A stretch of 31,079 nt of DNA from SVQP01 sp045594445 (GTDB taxonomy: Bacteria > Bacillota > Clostridia > Oscillospirales > CAG-272). Shown here piece by piece: positions 23,653-31,079 of this stretch. The DNA is taken from assembly GCA_045594445.1 (NCBI GenBank), contig JAZNYL010000126.1, positions 1 to 31,079 on the forward strand. Direction: 5' to 3'. A program made the position numbers and the translations under genes. The notes under the pieces are model-generated. The model saw only the letters and a list, made by a program, of their open reading frames with translations. It searched no databases and was not told the origin of the DNA. Within the stretch, counting starts at the first letter, position 1; every line of letters begins with the position of its first letter.

Positions 23653-23655
23653 AAT

Positions 23656-25425
23656 ATGAGGATTCCAAAAGAAGTTGTAGAGGAGGTACGCCATCGCACG
23701 GACATCGTCGAGCTGATCGGCAGCTACGTCACGCTCAAGCGTGCGGGCTCCAATTTCGGCGGACTTTGCCCATTCCACAGTGAAAAAACGCCGTCGTTTA
23801 CGGTGTTTCCCGACAGCGAGAGCTTTTATTGCTTTGGCTGCGGCGCGGGCGGTGACGCGATTACCTTTGTCATGAAAAACGAAAATCTGGATTACCCGTC
23901 TGCCGTTGAGGTGCTTGCGGCAAGAGCGGGCATTCAGATCGTACGGGAGCAGGAAAAGAATACGGGCGGACTGACGCGCAAGCGCGTGCACGACATGAAC
24001 CGTGATGCCGCCAAATTCTTCCATCAATGCCTGCTTGCCCCCATCGGCGCAGAGGGGCTGAAATACCTGACCGAAAAACGCGGTCTGAATATGTCGCTGA
24101 TCAAGCACTTCGGTCTTGGCTTTGCACCGGGATCGTTCAATATGCTGACCGATTATATGCATAAAAAGGGATATACCGACCAGGAGCTCTCGCAGGGCTT
24201 TCTGTGCGGTATCAGCCAGAAAAACGGTCGCGCTTACGACTATTTCCGCAATCGCGTCATGTTCCCGATCATTGATACCGCGGGCAACGTGATCGCATTC
24301 GGCGGCCGCGTCATGGACGACTCAAAGCCCAAATATCTCAACTCGTCCGACACGCCCGCATTCCAGAAGCGCAAAAATCTGTTTGCTCTCAATTTTGCCA
24401 AGAATCATTCGTCGGAGCGCATGATTCTGTGCGAAGGATATATGGACGTCATTTCGCTGCACGCCTACGGCTTTGAAAACGCCGTGGCTACGCTGGGCAC
24501 GGCCATTACCCCCGAGCAGGCAAGACTGATGACCAAATATACCAAGCAGGTCGTGATCTGCTACGACGCCGACGAGGCAGGCCAGCGCGCCGCACTCAAG
24601 GCAATGGAGGTGCTGGGACAGGTCGGTATGGACGTGCGCGTTCTGCACGTGACCGACGCCAAGGACCCCGACGAATTTCTGCGAAAATACGGTGACGCTC
24701 GCTTCCGCCGACTGGTGGAGGGAAGCCGTACCGAGTTTTCCTATAAATCCGAAAAGATCTTTGCAAAATACAGCATGGATTTGCCCGAGGACCGTATCAA
24801 GGCCTCCGAGGAGCTTTGCGACCTGATCGCACAGTCGCCCTCCAAGGTGGAGCGTGAGATCTACGCCTCCACGGTGGCGGACAGGCTGGGAATCAGCGTG
24901 GAAAGTCTGAAAAACGACGTGGAGCGTGCCATTCACAGGCGTGCCAGAGCTATGAAGCAAAAGCAAAGCAAGGAGGCGGGGCTTGCCGCAAAGGGATACG
25001 GCGACCGCGTCAATCCCGATACTGCCAAAAACGTGCAGGCGGTGGCCGCCGAGGAAGCCATTCTCGGCCTCTTGATGCTGTATCCCGAGCATAGAAAAAT
25101 GATCACCTCGGGAACGATTTCGCTGAGCGAGGACGATTTCTTCTCCGCACTTGGCAAAAGAGCCTTTGCCCGCATTATGAAAATGGAGCGGGAGGAGGGC
25201 GGATTTGTCTATTCTCTGATGGGTGAGGACTTCACTCCGGACGAAATGGGCAGGCTGCAAAGCATGCTGCAAAGGCGACGTGCGCTTGCCGAAAACGGCA
25301 CGGCCGTGCTGCGCGCCAGCGTGCAGACCTTAGTTGAGCAAAAGAAAAAGAGTGATGCAAAGGAATCGGGTGACACCGTGCTTTCCATCAAACAGCTGCT
25401 CGACGCAAAAAAGAAAAAGCAATAA
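23656..25425 (+). CDS. dnaG: DNA primase
   Basis: 589 residues from ATG 23656, with GGAGGGG 10 bases upstream overlapping the end of dgt. It synthesises RNA primers for replication with the replicative helicase. The zinc-binding domain has Cys38-His41 (CPFH) and Cys59-Cys62 (CFGC). The TOPRIM core carries Glu260 in CEGYMDV and Asp304/Asp306 in YDADEAGQRA; these bind catalytic metals. The C-terminal helical helicase-interaction region follows a Lys/Gln-rich linker. Length and domain order are normal. It is co-transcribed with dgt and rpoD. Confidence 0.97.
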   Translation: MRIPKEVVEEVRHRTDIVELIGSYVTLKRAGSNFGGLCPFHSEKTPSFTVFPDSESFYCFGCGAGGDAITFVMKNENLDYPSAVEVLAARAGIQIVREQEKNTGGLTRKRVHDMNRDAAKFFHQCLLAPIGAEGLKYLTEKRGLNMSLIKHFGLGFAPGSFNMLTDYMHKKGYTDQELSQGFLCGISQKNGRAYDYFRNRVMFPIIDTAGNVIAFGGRVMDDSKPKYLNSSDTPAFQKRKNLFALNFAKNHSSERMILCEGYMDVISLHAYGFENAVATLGTAITPEQARLMTKYTKQVVICYDADEAGQRAALKAMEVLGQVGMDVRVLHVTDAKDPDEFLRKYGDARFRRLVEGSRTEFSYKSEKIFAKYSMDLPEDRIKASEELCDLIAQSPSKVEREIYASTVADRLGISVESLKNDVERAIHRRARAMKQKQSKEAGLAAKGYGDRVNPDTAKNVQAVAAEEAILGLLMLYPEHRKMITSGTISLSEDDFFSALGKRAFARIMKMEREEGGFVYSLMGEDFTPDEMGRLQSMLQRRRALAENGTAVLRASVQTLVEQKKKSDAKESGDTVLSIKQLLDAKKKKQ

Positions 25426-25453
25426 CCCCAATATAGAAAGGAAATCAAAACAC

Positions 25454-26572
25454 ATGACTGACAACACGATTGTAAACGGCGAACAAGAAGAAAAGAAGCT
25501 CACGATGGAGGAGCTGATCGCCAAGGGTAAGAAGGGCGACCTTTCCAGCGAGGATCTGGACGATGCGCTGGAGGAAATGGACTATGATCTGGATAGCATA
25601 GACAAGCTTTACGAGACTTTGGAGGACAATGGGATTCCGATCGGTGACGACATCTCCAGCGCAGAAATCGATGAAATCGAGAGCGAGGTGGAGCAGTACA
25701 GCGACGGCGAGAACATGGAAAGACTGCTTGGCCAGGAGGGCTTGGCGATCGACGACCCCGTGCGTCTGTACCTCAAGGAGATCGGTCGTGTGCCGCTGCT
25801 GACCGCCGAGAAGGAGAGAGAACTGGCGGAGAGAATGGCTGCAGGTGACGAGGACGCCAAGATGGAGCTGGTGGAAGCCAACCTGCGTCTGGTTGTCAGC
25901 ATTGCAAAGAGATACGTGGGCAGAGGCATGTTCTTCCTGGACCTGATTCAGGAGGGCAACCTGGGTCTTATGAAGGCAGTGGACAAGTTCGACTACACAA
26001 AGGGCTATAAGTTCTCAACCTACGCAACCTGGTGGATCCGACAGGCCATCACCCGTGCGATTGCGGATCAGGCAAGAACCATCCGTATCCCCGTGCACAT
26101 GGTTGAGACCATTCATAAGGTTTCCAGATATTCCAGACAAATGCTGCAGGAGCTTGGCAGAGAAGCAACTGCCGAGGAGATCGGTGAAAAGATGGGCATG
26201 AGCGCAGATAAGGTGCGCGAGATCCTGAAAATCGCCCAAGACCCCGTTTCCTTGGAAACCCCCATCGGAGAAGAAGAGGACAGCCACCTTGGCGACTTCA
26301 TTCCCGACGACGAAACTCCCGCACCCGCAGAGGCTGCGTCCGCTACCATTCTGCGCGAGGTCATTGAGCGCGAGCTGCATACGCTGACGCCCAGAGAAGA
26401 GCACGTCATCAAGCTGCGCTTCGGTCTGTACGACGGCAGAACCAGAACGCTGGAAGAGGTTGGTCAGGAGTTTGAAATTACCAGAGAACGTATCCGTCAG
26501 ATCGAGGCAAAGGCACTGCGTAAGCTGCGTCATCCCAGCCGCGCACGACATCTCAAGGGCTTTTTGGACTGA
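25454..26572 (+). CDS. rpoD: primary sigma factor RpoD/SigA
   Basis: 372 residues from ATG 25454, with AAAGGA 12 bases upstream; the open frame extends farther upstream but without a ribosome site and into dnaG. Region 1.1 is acidic (~15-85). Region 1.2 starts at DDPVRLYLKEIGRVPLL; region 2 holds LRLVVSIAKRYVGRGM and the -10 reader KFSTYATWWIRQAI; region 3 has RIPVHMVETIHKV; region 4 has the helix-turn-helix LEEVGQEFEITRERIRQIEAKALRKLRHPSR. This is the housekeeping sigma factor, and its complete region 2/4 agrees with the TTGACA-17-TATAAT promoters found across the window. Confidence 0.97.
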   Translation: MTDNTIVNGEQEEKKLTMEELIAKGKKGDLSSEDLDDALEEMDYDLDSIDKLYETLEDNGIPIGDDISSAEIDEIESEVEQYSDGENMERLLGQEGLAIDDPVRLYLKEIGRVPLLTAEKERELAERMAAGDEDAKMELVEANLRLVVSIAKRYVGRGMFFLDLIQEGNLGLMKAVDKFDYTKGYKFSTYATWWIRQAITRAIADQARTIRIPVHMVETIHKVSRYSRQMLQELGREATAEEIGEKMGMSADKVREILKIAQDPVSLETPIGEEEDSHLGDFIPDDETPAPAEAASATILREVIERELHTLTPREEHVIKLRFGLYDGRTRTLEEVGQEFEITRERIRQIEAKALRKLRHPSRARHLKGFLD

Positions 26573-26773
26573 TATTTTGTAAAAAAATTGTGAATTGTAA
26601 CTGTGAAAAGACAGGCAAAAATGCGCAAAATCTATCGTTTGGACGCCTGTACTCGGCAATATTTTACAAAGAAAACCGAGTGCTTTTGTGACAAATGACA
26701 AGGTTTACGGGGCTTTGAAAAGCAACGGCTTTTCGGAGTCAAAAAAGGTTTACAAACTGCCCCAAAATTATCC
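26573..26773. other. gene-free gap after rpoD with three dyads
   Basis: ACAGGC (26611-26616) with GCCTGT (26645-26650) directly abuts ACTCGG (26651-26656) with CCGAGT (26676-26681), the latter followed by GCTTTT. GAAAAGC (26717-26723) pairs with GCTTTTC (26728-26734). One of them probably ends rpoD transcription, though none is a strong classical terminator. No gene seen. Confidence 0.5.
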
Positions 26774-26802
26774 TTGACACGAGGGTATTTTTAGTGTAAA
26801 AT
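26774..26802 (+). promoter_or_regulatory. promoter of the 748-residue lipoprotein
   Basis: TTGACA (26774-26779), 17 bp, TAAAAT (26797-26802). An overlapping TATAAT at 26802-26807 would need a 22-bp spacer. The ~70-base leader contains ATCCC/GGGAT arms around 26826-26850. Confidence 0.8.
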
Positions 26803-26878
26803 ATAATAGTATGAAATTATATGCCGATCCCTGCCTTGCGCTTGGGGATAGGGCACACGATTCTAAGGAGGATATCCA

Positions 26879-29125
26879 ATGAGAAACAGATTAATCTGTC
26901 TGACGCTGAGCATGCTGATGCTTCTGACTGTTTTTCTGACCGGTTGTCAGCAGGATGATGATCAGGCGGACGTTGAGCAGATCTCCGGTATTACGCTGAC
27001 TATGTGGGTGATTTCCGAGAAGGAAGTTGCCAATACCGATGAAGAGATGGTTGAGCTGAAGGCTGAGCTGCAGGCAAAGCACGGTAACGGCCCCGCTTAC
27101 GAGGCTGCTGTTGCCGAGGCAGAAGCGACCAGAGCTGCTTATGAAAAGGTTGAAGCAGAGATCACCAAGATCACCAAGGCAAAGTTCAAGGTAAATCTTG
27201 ACCTGTATTTCTATACCGAAGAGCAGTACTTCGGCGAGCAGGAATTTGATCGCGAGAAGTACGAGAATATGAAGATGAACGGTGCCTCCGACGAGGAGCT
27301 TGAGGAGTACCTGGAAAAGTGCGGTAAGCTGGTATATACCAACATTCAGAACGAGGAATATCAGTTGCTCAAGGAAAAGGCTGCCAAGGCTCTCAAGAAG
27401 TACCTTAAGGATGCAAAGGCAGACGGCAGAGTAGACACCGATAAGCTCAAGAAGGAGTTCTACGAGGAGCATCCCGAGTATGCCGAGTTTGCAAACGTAT
27501 CCGATGAGGATGAGGAAGAAACCGAAGTCATTGAAGAGGTTACCTCCTATAACGAATACGAGATCGCAGAGATCGTATATCCCGAGCTGGAGAAGCATCA
27601 GATCGATATCATTTATCTGTCCGGCTTTGAGCGTTACAACGACTTTATTAACAGCGAGTGGATCCAGCCTCTGGACGAGGAAATTGCCGGCGCTTCCAGA
27701 AAGCTGACCGACTACATCTCCGCAACTCTGCTGGGCGGTGTTCAGATCGAGGGTTCTACTTATGCGATCCCCAACAACGTTTCCATTGGCGAGTACACCT
27801 ACATGATGATCGACAAGGAACTGTTTGACAAGTATTACTACAACATTACCGACATCGAGGACGTTCTGGACTGCAGATACTTCCTGGCCGACGTCGTAAA
27901 GTATGAAGAAAACGTTCTTCCTTTGAATGCAACCTACGAGGAATGCATGAACATGCTGGTCTGGTACTGGTCCATGACCTACGAGGAGCAGGAAAAGAAT
28001 GCAGAGGAAGAAGAGGATACCGACATCGGTGACATCGGTGACGCTGAAGGCGACAAAGAAGAAGAGGTAGAAATTCCGCAGTTTGACTACTACTTTGATC
28101 AGGAAGGCGATACATTCTCGATGTTCGGCACCGTTTACGGCGGCGCTGCGAACCGCAACCGCGGAAGCATCCGTCTGGAGTTCAGCAACCTGTTCACCAA
28201 GACCAATTATCTTGATATTCTGCGCGAGCTGATGACCTTCAAATTTGAGGGCTACTTCGGTGAGGCTGCAGAGGGCCAGACCGTTGCCGTTGACTTTGTA
28301 AAGGGTAACTCCGATATCAAGAAGGCTATGGAAAAGGACGGCTACTACACCGCAGAGAACGGAAAGAAGTACTACGCCGTGATTGCTGAATATCCCGAGG
28401 CAACCGAGAATGAGCTGTACGGCAACATGTTCGCAGTCAGCGCATATTCTCACTTTGCAGTCGGCAGATCCATGGATATCATTACCTACCTGAATACCAA
28501 CTCCACCATTCGTAACCTGCTGCAGTACGGTATTGAAGGCAAGAACTACGAGCTCAGCGAGCCCAGCGAAGGCGAAGTGCTGACCATGCTCAACGACGAT
28601 TACCAGATGGCTCTTGAAAAGACCGGTAACGTATTTATGGCACATCCCGGTGAGGGTAAGAGAGCTGACGCTTGGGAAGGCGCAAGAGAGCAGAACAACG
28701 AGTCTCTGATCAACCCGTTGCTTGGCTTTGATTTCAACACCGTTCTGGACGGCGATGAAAACGGCATTGACTGCGACGGTCTGTATCCTTCTGTAAAGCC
28801 CAAGGATGATCCCGCATACGAGCCCAAGGGCCTGATCGACAAGATGACCGTTAAGAGTGCCGAGATCCAGGCAAGACTGGATGCTTGCACCAACATCAAC
28901 GAACTCAACGAGCTGATCGACCTGCTTAAGGAAGAGCTGAAGGAATCCACCAAGGACAACGCTTGGATCAAGAAGGCGAACAACTCTGCATACAGCCCTG
29001 ATGATGCAGCGGCAACGCTTGAGGACGAGGATCCCTCCAACGACGACCTGTCCAAGGGTAACTCTCCTTACACCATTTACTTCAACTGGCTGACCGAGTA
29101 CGGCTACGACGTACCTGCTCAATAA
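26879..29125 (+). CDS. large acidic solute-binding-like lipoprotein
   Basis: 748 residues from ATG 26879, with AAGGAGG 7 bases upstream. Lipoprotein signal with lipobox LTGC (Cys23). After LTMWVISEKEV, a first strand like those of family 1 solute-binding proteins, comes a long charged helical insert (~50-220, rich in Glu/Lys/Ala, e.g. EAAVAEAEATRAAYEKVEAE). The binding-protein-like core resumes at IDIIYLSGFERYNDFI then GSTYAIPNNVSIGEY. A second acidic stretch of Asp/Glu lies near 380-400. The C-terminal ~120 residues contain another helical pair (IQARLDACTNINELNELI). It is much longer than ordinary binding proteins (~430-500) and no transporter genes are adjacent. It may be a scaffolding or transport-associated lipoprotein; the ligand is unknown. 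Confidence 0.75.
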   Translation: MRNRLICLTLSMLMLLTVFLTGCQQDDDQADVEQISGITLTMWVISEKEVANTDEEMVELKAELQAKHGNGPAYEAAVAEAEATRAAYEKVEAEITKITKAKFKVNLDLYFYTEEQYFGEQEFDREKYENMKMNGASDEELEEYLEKCGKLVYTNIQNEEYQLLKEKAAKALKKYLKDAKADGRVDTDKLKKEFYEEHPEYAEFANVSDEDEEETEVIEEVTSYNEYEIAEIVYPELEKHQIDIIYLSGFERYNDFINSEWIQPLDEEIAGASRKLTDYISATLLGGVQIEGSTYAIPNNVSIGEYTYMMIDKELFDKYYYNITDIEDVLDCRYFLADVVKYEENVLPLNATYEECMNMLVWYWSMTYEEQEKNAEEEEDTDIGDIGDAEGDKEEEVEIPQFDYYFDQEGDTFSMFGTVYGGAANRNRGSIRLEFSNLFTKTNYLDILRELMTFKFEGYFGEAAEGQTVAVDFVKGNSDIKKAMEKDGYYTAENGKKYYAVIAEYPEATENELYGNMFAVSAYSHFAVGRSMDIITYLNTNSTIRNLLQYGIEGKNYELSEPSEGEVLTMLNDDYQMALEKTGNVFMAHPGEGKRADAWEGAREQNNESLINPLLGFDFNTVLDGDENGIDCDGLYPSVKPKDDPAYEPKGLIDKMTVKSAEIQARLDACTNINELNELIDLLKEELKESTKDNAWIKKANNSAYSPDDAAATLEDEDPSNDDLSKGNSPYTIYFNWLTEYGYDVPAQ

Positions 29126-29141
29126 TCAATCAAAAAACATA

Positions 29142-29173
29142 GGGCTGTTGTGCATCGCGCAACAGCCCTTTTT
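29142..29173 (+). terminator. terminator of the large lipoprotein gene
   Basis: GGGCTGTTG (29142-29150) pairs with CAACAGCCC (29160-29168), followed by five T. Confidence 0.9.
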
Positions 29174-29181
29174 GGAGAAAC

Positions 29182-29823
29182 ATGAAATATTCACACATTG
29201 TATGGGATTTTAACGGAACGCTGCTCAATGATATCGGTGCGGGAATCGACGCAGTCAACGTCATGCTCAAAAAGCGAGGGCTGCCAACGATCGACAGCGT
29301 GGAGACGTACCGTGAATTGTTTTGCTTTCCTATTATTAAATACTACGCCAAGCTCGGATTTGACTTTGAGAAAGAGGACTATTACACGGTGCTTGCCCCC
29401 GAGTGGGTGGAGATGTATCTGGAGAACTATAAGTCCAGCCCCCTGACTCAAAACGCAACGCTTACGCTGCAGCGTCTGGGCGAGATGGGATACGCGCAAA
29501 CGCTGTTGTCTGCCACTGAGCTGCAGATGCTCAAGGGACAGCTTTCCGAGCTTGGACTGGAAGGCTATTTTACCGAGGTCTGCGGACTGGATAACATCCA
29601 TGCCGGCAGTAAGGTGGATACGGCGATCGCGTGGAAGGCTGCCCATTCGGATGACGTCGTGCTGTTCGTGGGTGATACGGTGCACGATTATGAGGTAGCA
29701 CGCGCAGCCGGCGCTGATTGCGTACTCTACAGCAAAGGGCATCAGAGCTACGACCAGTTGGCCGAGTGCGGCTGTCCTATCATTGAGGACCTGGCTGATT
29801 TGATCGACTTACTTGCCAAGTGA
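29182..29823 (+). CDS. HAD-family phosphatase-like hydrolase
   Basis: 213 residues from ATG 29182, with GGAGAAA in the terminator tail just upstream. It has the phosphoglycolate-phosphatase-like architecture: motif I WDFNGTLLND, helical cap (~15-85), motif II LLSATE (Ser), a Lys in GSKVDT, and motif III/IV GDTVHDYEVARAAG. Motif I reads D-F-N where DxD is usual: the nucleophile Asp9 is kept, but the general acid/base position 11 is Asn, a variant that may slow or alter catalysis. The substrate is unknown. The 3' end overlaps the convergent DUF4363 gene by 15 bases. It has no separate promoter that I can see. Confidence 0.85.
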   Translation: MKYSHIVWDFNGTLLNDIGAGIDAVNVMLKKRGLPTIDSVETYRELFCFPIIKYYAKLGFDFEKEDYYTVLAPEWVEMYLENYKSSPLTQNATLTLQRLGEMGYAQTLLSATELQMLKGQLSELGLEGYFTEVCGLDNIHAGSKVDTAIAWKAAHSDDVVLFVGDTVHDYEVARAAGADCVLYSKGHQSYDQLAECGCPIIEDLADLIDLLAK

Positions 29824-30141
29824 TTCCACAAGCTCGCGCAGATGGTAGCAAGCGCGCAGATAGGCGTCACGGTCACCCGTGACGGCGGAGGCTTCGGCAA
29901 CAGACAACTGAATATCAATCTGGTCAAGAACCGCAAGTGGCACAAAAAGCGAAAGCAAGCCCTTGCGGTTTTGCCATGTCTGCTTTGCAGCGTCGGGTAA
30001 GGGAAGCGCGTCGGATTGCTTGCACAGAAAGTCGATTTTGTTGAGCATTTCGTTGCGTACCGAACATACATATATATAATTGAAGAAAACGATCAGGACA
30101 AGGCCGCACAGGATCAGTGCAGACAATCGCATTCTGCTCAT
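29809..30141 (-). CDS. DUF4363 family protein
   Basis: 110 residues. One N-terminal membrane segment (LSALILCGLVLIVFFNYIYV) is followed by an external helical domain with QTWQNRKGLLSLFV and HLRELVESL, features of the clostridial DUF4363 family. Its ATG overlaps the stop of the DUF421 gene by four bases (ATGA), the usual pairing of these families. The function is unknown; the pair is often linked to spore or envelope genes in Clostridia. Confidence 0.8.
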   Translation of the reverse strand: MSRMRLSALILCGLVLIVFFNYIYVCSVRNEMLNKIDFLCKQSDALPLPDAAKQTWQNRKGLLSLFVPLAVLDQIDIQLSVAEASAVTGDRDAYLRACYHLRELVESLGK

Positions 30142-30809
30142 TTGCGTCTCCTCTCAATTCGTACGTTACCGAGATCGTCGGCCATCATATAAAAAACCTG
30201 CTCGGGCGTGAAGCCCTGGGCGCGCATTTGCTTCTGCGCCCAGATGCGGTCCTTTCCGAGCGAGCGCAGCGTCTGATCGGAATAGATCCCGTCACAAAAC
30301 AGAATGTGCTGAATCCCGTGCTCCTCGGGCGATATGCCCAGCATTTCGGCAGTCGGCGGCGTACAAGCGGATTTGGTGATCACGCTGATCTTTCCGTTGC
30401 TTTCCAAAATGGCATACTGCACCTGATCGATGTCCGAAACGTTGTTTTGCCGCAGCTCGCACATCAGCTCGTCCATTGAAATGCGCACCTTTTGCATTTG
30501 CTGCCTGTCGGCACGTCCGTTGTGCACCAGAATCGCAGGCTTGGGAGAAAGCAGCTTTTTGAGTGCGGGGAATTTCAGGGAGAGCCCGGAGGAAAAAACC
30601 TCCAGCGAAGCCAACGTGGCCACGGGAATGATAGCGTAAAGAATGGGCGTGTTTTTGTCTGTGATGGGAATGGTGGATATCTCGGAGAGCAGCAAAGTGA
30701 TCACGAGGTCGGTCACTTCCAGCTCTCCGAGCTGACGCTTGCCCATCAGACGCATAATGCCGATCAGAAAAACGTAGATCAGTACGGTGCGCAAAAGAAT
30801 GGTGAACAT
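30138..30809 (-). CDS. DUF421/YetF-family membrane protein
   Basis: 223 residues from ATG 30809, chosen for CGGAGA upstream and because the family begins with such a hydrophobic stretch (FTILLRTVLIYVFLIGIM); the longer open frame adds an unrelated leader. Three membrane segments lie in residues ~2-80, with RLMGKRQLGELEVTDLV, the family signature, between the first two. The C-terminal soluble YetF domain has KPAILVHNGRAD then SMDELMCELRQNNVSDIDQVQYAILESNGKISV. Relatives with YetF domains act in spore envelope or stress functions in Bacillus, but the molecular role is unknown. It is coupled to DUF4363 downstream. Confidence 0.88.
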   Translation of the reverse strand: MFTILLRTVLIYVFLIGIMRLMGKRQLGELEVTDLVITLLLSEISTIPITDKNTPILYAIIPVATLASLEVFSSGLSLKFPALKKLLSPKPAILVHNGRADRQQMQKVRISMDELMCELRQNNVSDIDQVQYAILESNGKISVITKSACTPPTAEMLGISPEEHGIQHILFCDGIYSDQTLRSLGKDRIWAQKQMRAQGFTPEQVFYMMADDLGNVRIERRRK

Positions 30810-30932
30810 AATTATCTCCGGAATTTGTAGTGCTATTATTTTGAGAAAAGAGGGAAGAATTATGAGCGGGAATTTATGTCGTGCGGCGCTTTGTTGATAT
30901 TGCACAAAAAGGATTTGCAAAACATATATACT

Positions 30933-30940
30933 TTGTCGAA
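30933..30940 (+). promoter_or_regulatory. Spo0A-box-like octamer
   Basis: TTGTCGAA equals the consensus 0A box. It lies 8 bases before the -35 of the promoter at 30949 and ~125 bases upstream of the divergent DUF421 gene. A single 8-mer can occur by chance. Confidence 0.3.
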
Positions 30941-30948
30941 ACCCACAC

Positions 30949-30977
30949 TTGACAAAGCAGGGCGAAAGTGGTAGAAT
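30949..30977 (+). promoter_or_regulatory. strong promoter P1 of an operon beyond the window
   Basis: TTGACA (30949-30954), 17 bp, TAGAAT (30972-30977). No open frame follows before the window end. Confidence 0.75.
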
Positions 30978-31071
30978 ATTCAAGGTCGCGAGAGCGGCCG
31001 ATAAAACGGCAGACGAGCTTTGATCGATAGAAAAAAGTCGAAATTTTTTGAAAAAAGTTTTGAAAAACCTA

Positions 31072-31079
31072 TTGACAAA
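31072..31079 (+). promoter_or_regulatory. start of a second tandem promoter P2 (-35 only)
   Basis: TTGACA at 31072-31077, preceded by A/T tracts (31035-31065) that look like an UP element. The -10 lies outside the window. Tandem promoters of this kind usually precede rRNA operons. Confidence 0.6.

Noticed and set aside
26891..29122. Long minus-strand open frame opposite the 748-residue lipoprotein
   Set aside because: Same codon-bias effect; the translated product is a low-quality Val/Leu-rich string with no family features.

Overview
The window looks like chromosomal core DNA of an anaerobic, spore-forming member of the Clostridia (Bacillota), most likely a gut or similar uncultured lineage. 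The reasons are the spoIIGA-sigE pair, the dgt-dnaG-rpoD cluster, the DUF421/DUF4363 pair, a minimal two-gene SufC/SufB-like (SMS-type) iron-sulfur system, Bacillota-type lipoproteins and sigma-A promoters with 17-bp spacers. Apart from the first ~140 bases no phage, integrase, transposase or CRISPR array is visible. The assignment is inferred from gene content only.

Layout. 1-139 is a fragment of an LpxC-like reading frame of Bacteroidota type, out of place here and probably an assembly junction. 140-365 holds a long inverted repeat (candidate structured RNA), a terminator and a promoter nested in that terminator. 403-3518 is a large cell-surface GH99/GH71-like protein translationally coupled to a stand-alone winged-helix protein. 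3619-5757 is recG, convergent with an orphan solute-binding lipoprotein (5806-7257). 7458-7982 is a DUF1934 protein. 8043-8145 carries two inverted copies of a palindromic repeat. 8215-10436 (minus) is metY-metA, the acetyl-homoserine route to homocysteine. 10437-10979 contains a dispersed repeat copy. 10980-14934 is a tight plus-strand run: two PlsC-type acyltransferases, SufC-like ATPase, SufB-like scaffold, DUF5662 and a small membrane protein. 14984-16721 (minus) is a lipoprotein overlapping a PlsC-like protein whose catalytic motifs are changed and which carries a zinc ribbon. 16873-18442 is spoIIGA-sigE, with no sigG following. 18637-18846 is rpmE. 19022-22028 is nudix-hflX-nudix-yigZ. 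22029-22623 is a gene-free block with two head-to-head copies of the dispersed repeat. 22624-26572 is dgt-dnaG-rpoD. 26879-29125 is a 748-residue acidic lipoprotein. 29182-29823 is a HAD-like phosphatase, convergently overlapping a DUF421-DUF4363 pair (minus). 30930-31079 holds tandem strong promoters that probably drive an rRNA or other stable RNA operon beyond the window.

How it fits together: most genes are housekeeping (replication priming, primary sigma factor, recombination, ribosome rescue and ribosomal protein L31, Fe-S assembly, methionine synthesis, phospholipid synthesis) or sporulation genes. The accessory content is secreted: a glycan-active surface protein and three lipoproteins. 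The least explained elements are the structured element at 164-272, the multi-hairpin repeat family at ~10.6 kb and ~22.2 kb, the catalytically altered acyltransferase-like protein, the 748-residue lipoprotein and the coupled orphan winged-helix protein. No clearly new defence or mobile system was found.
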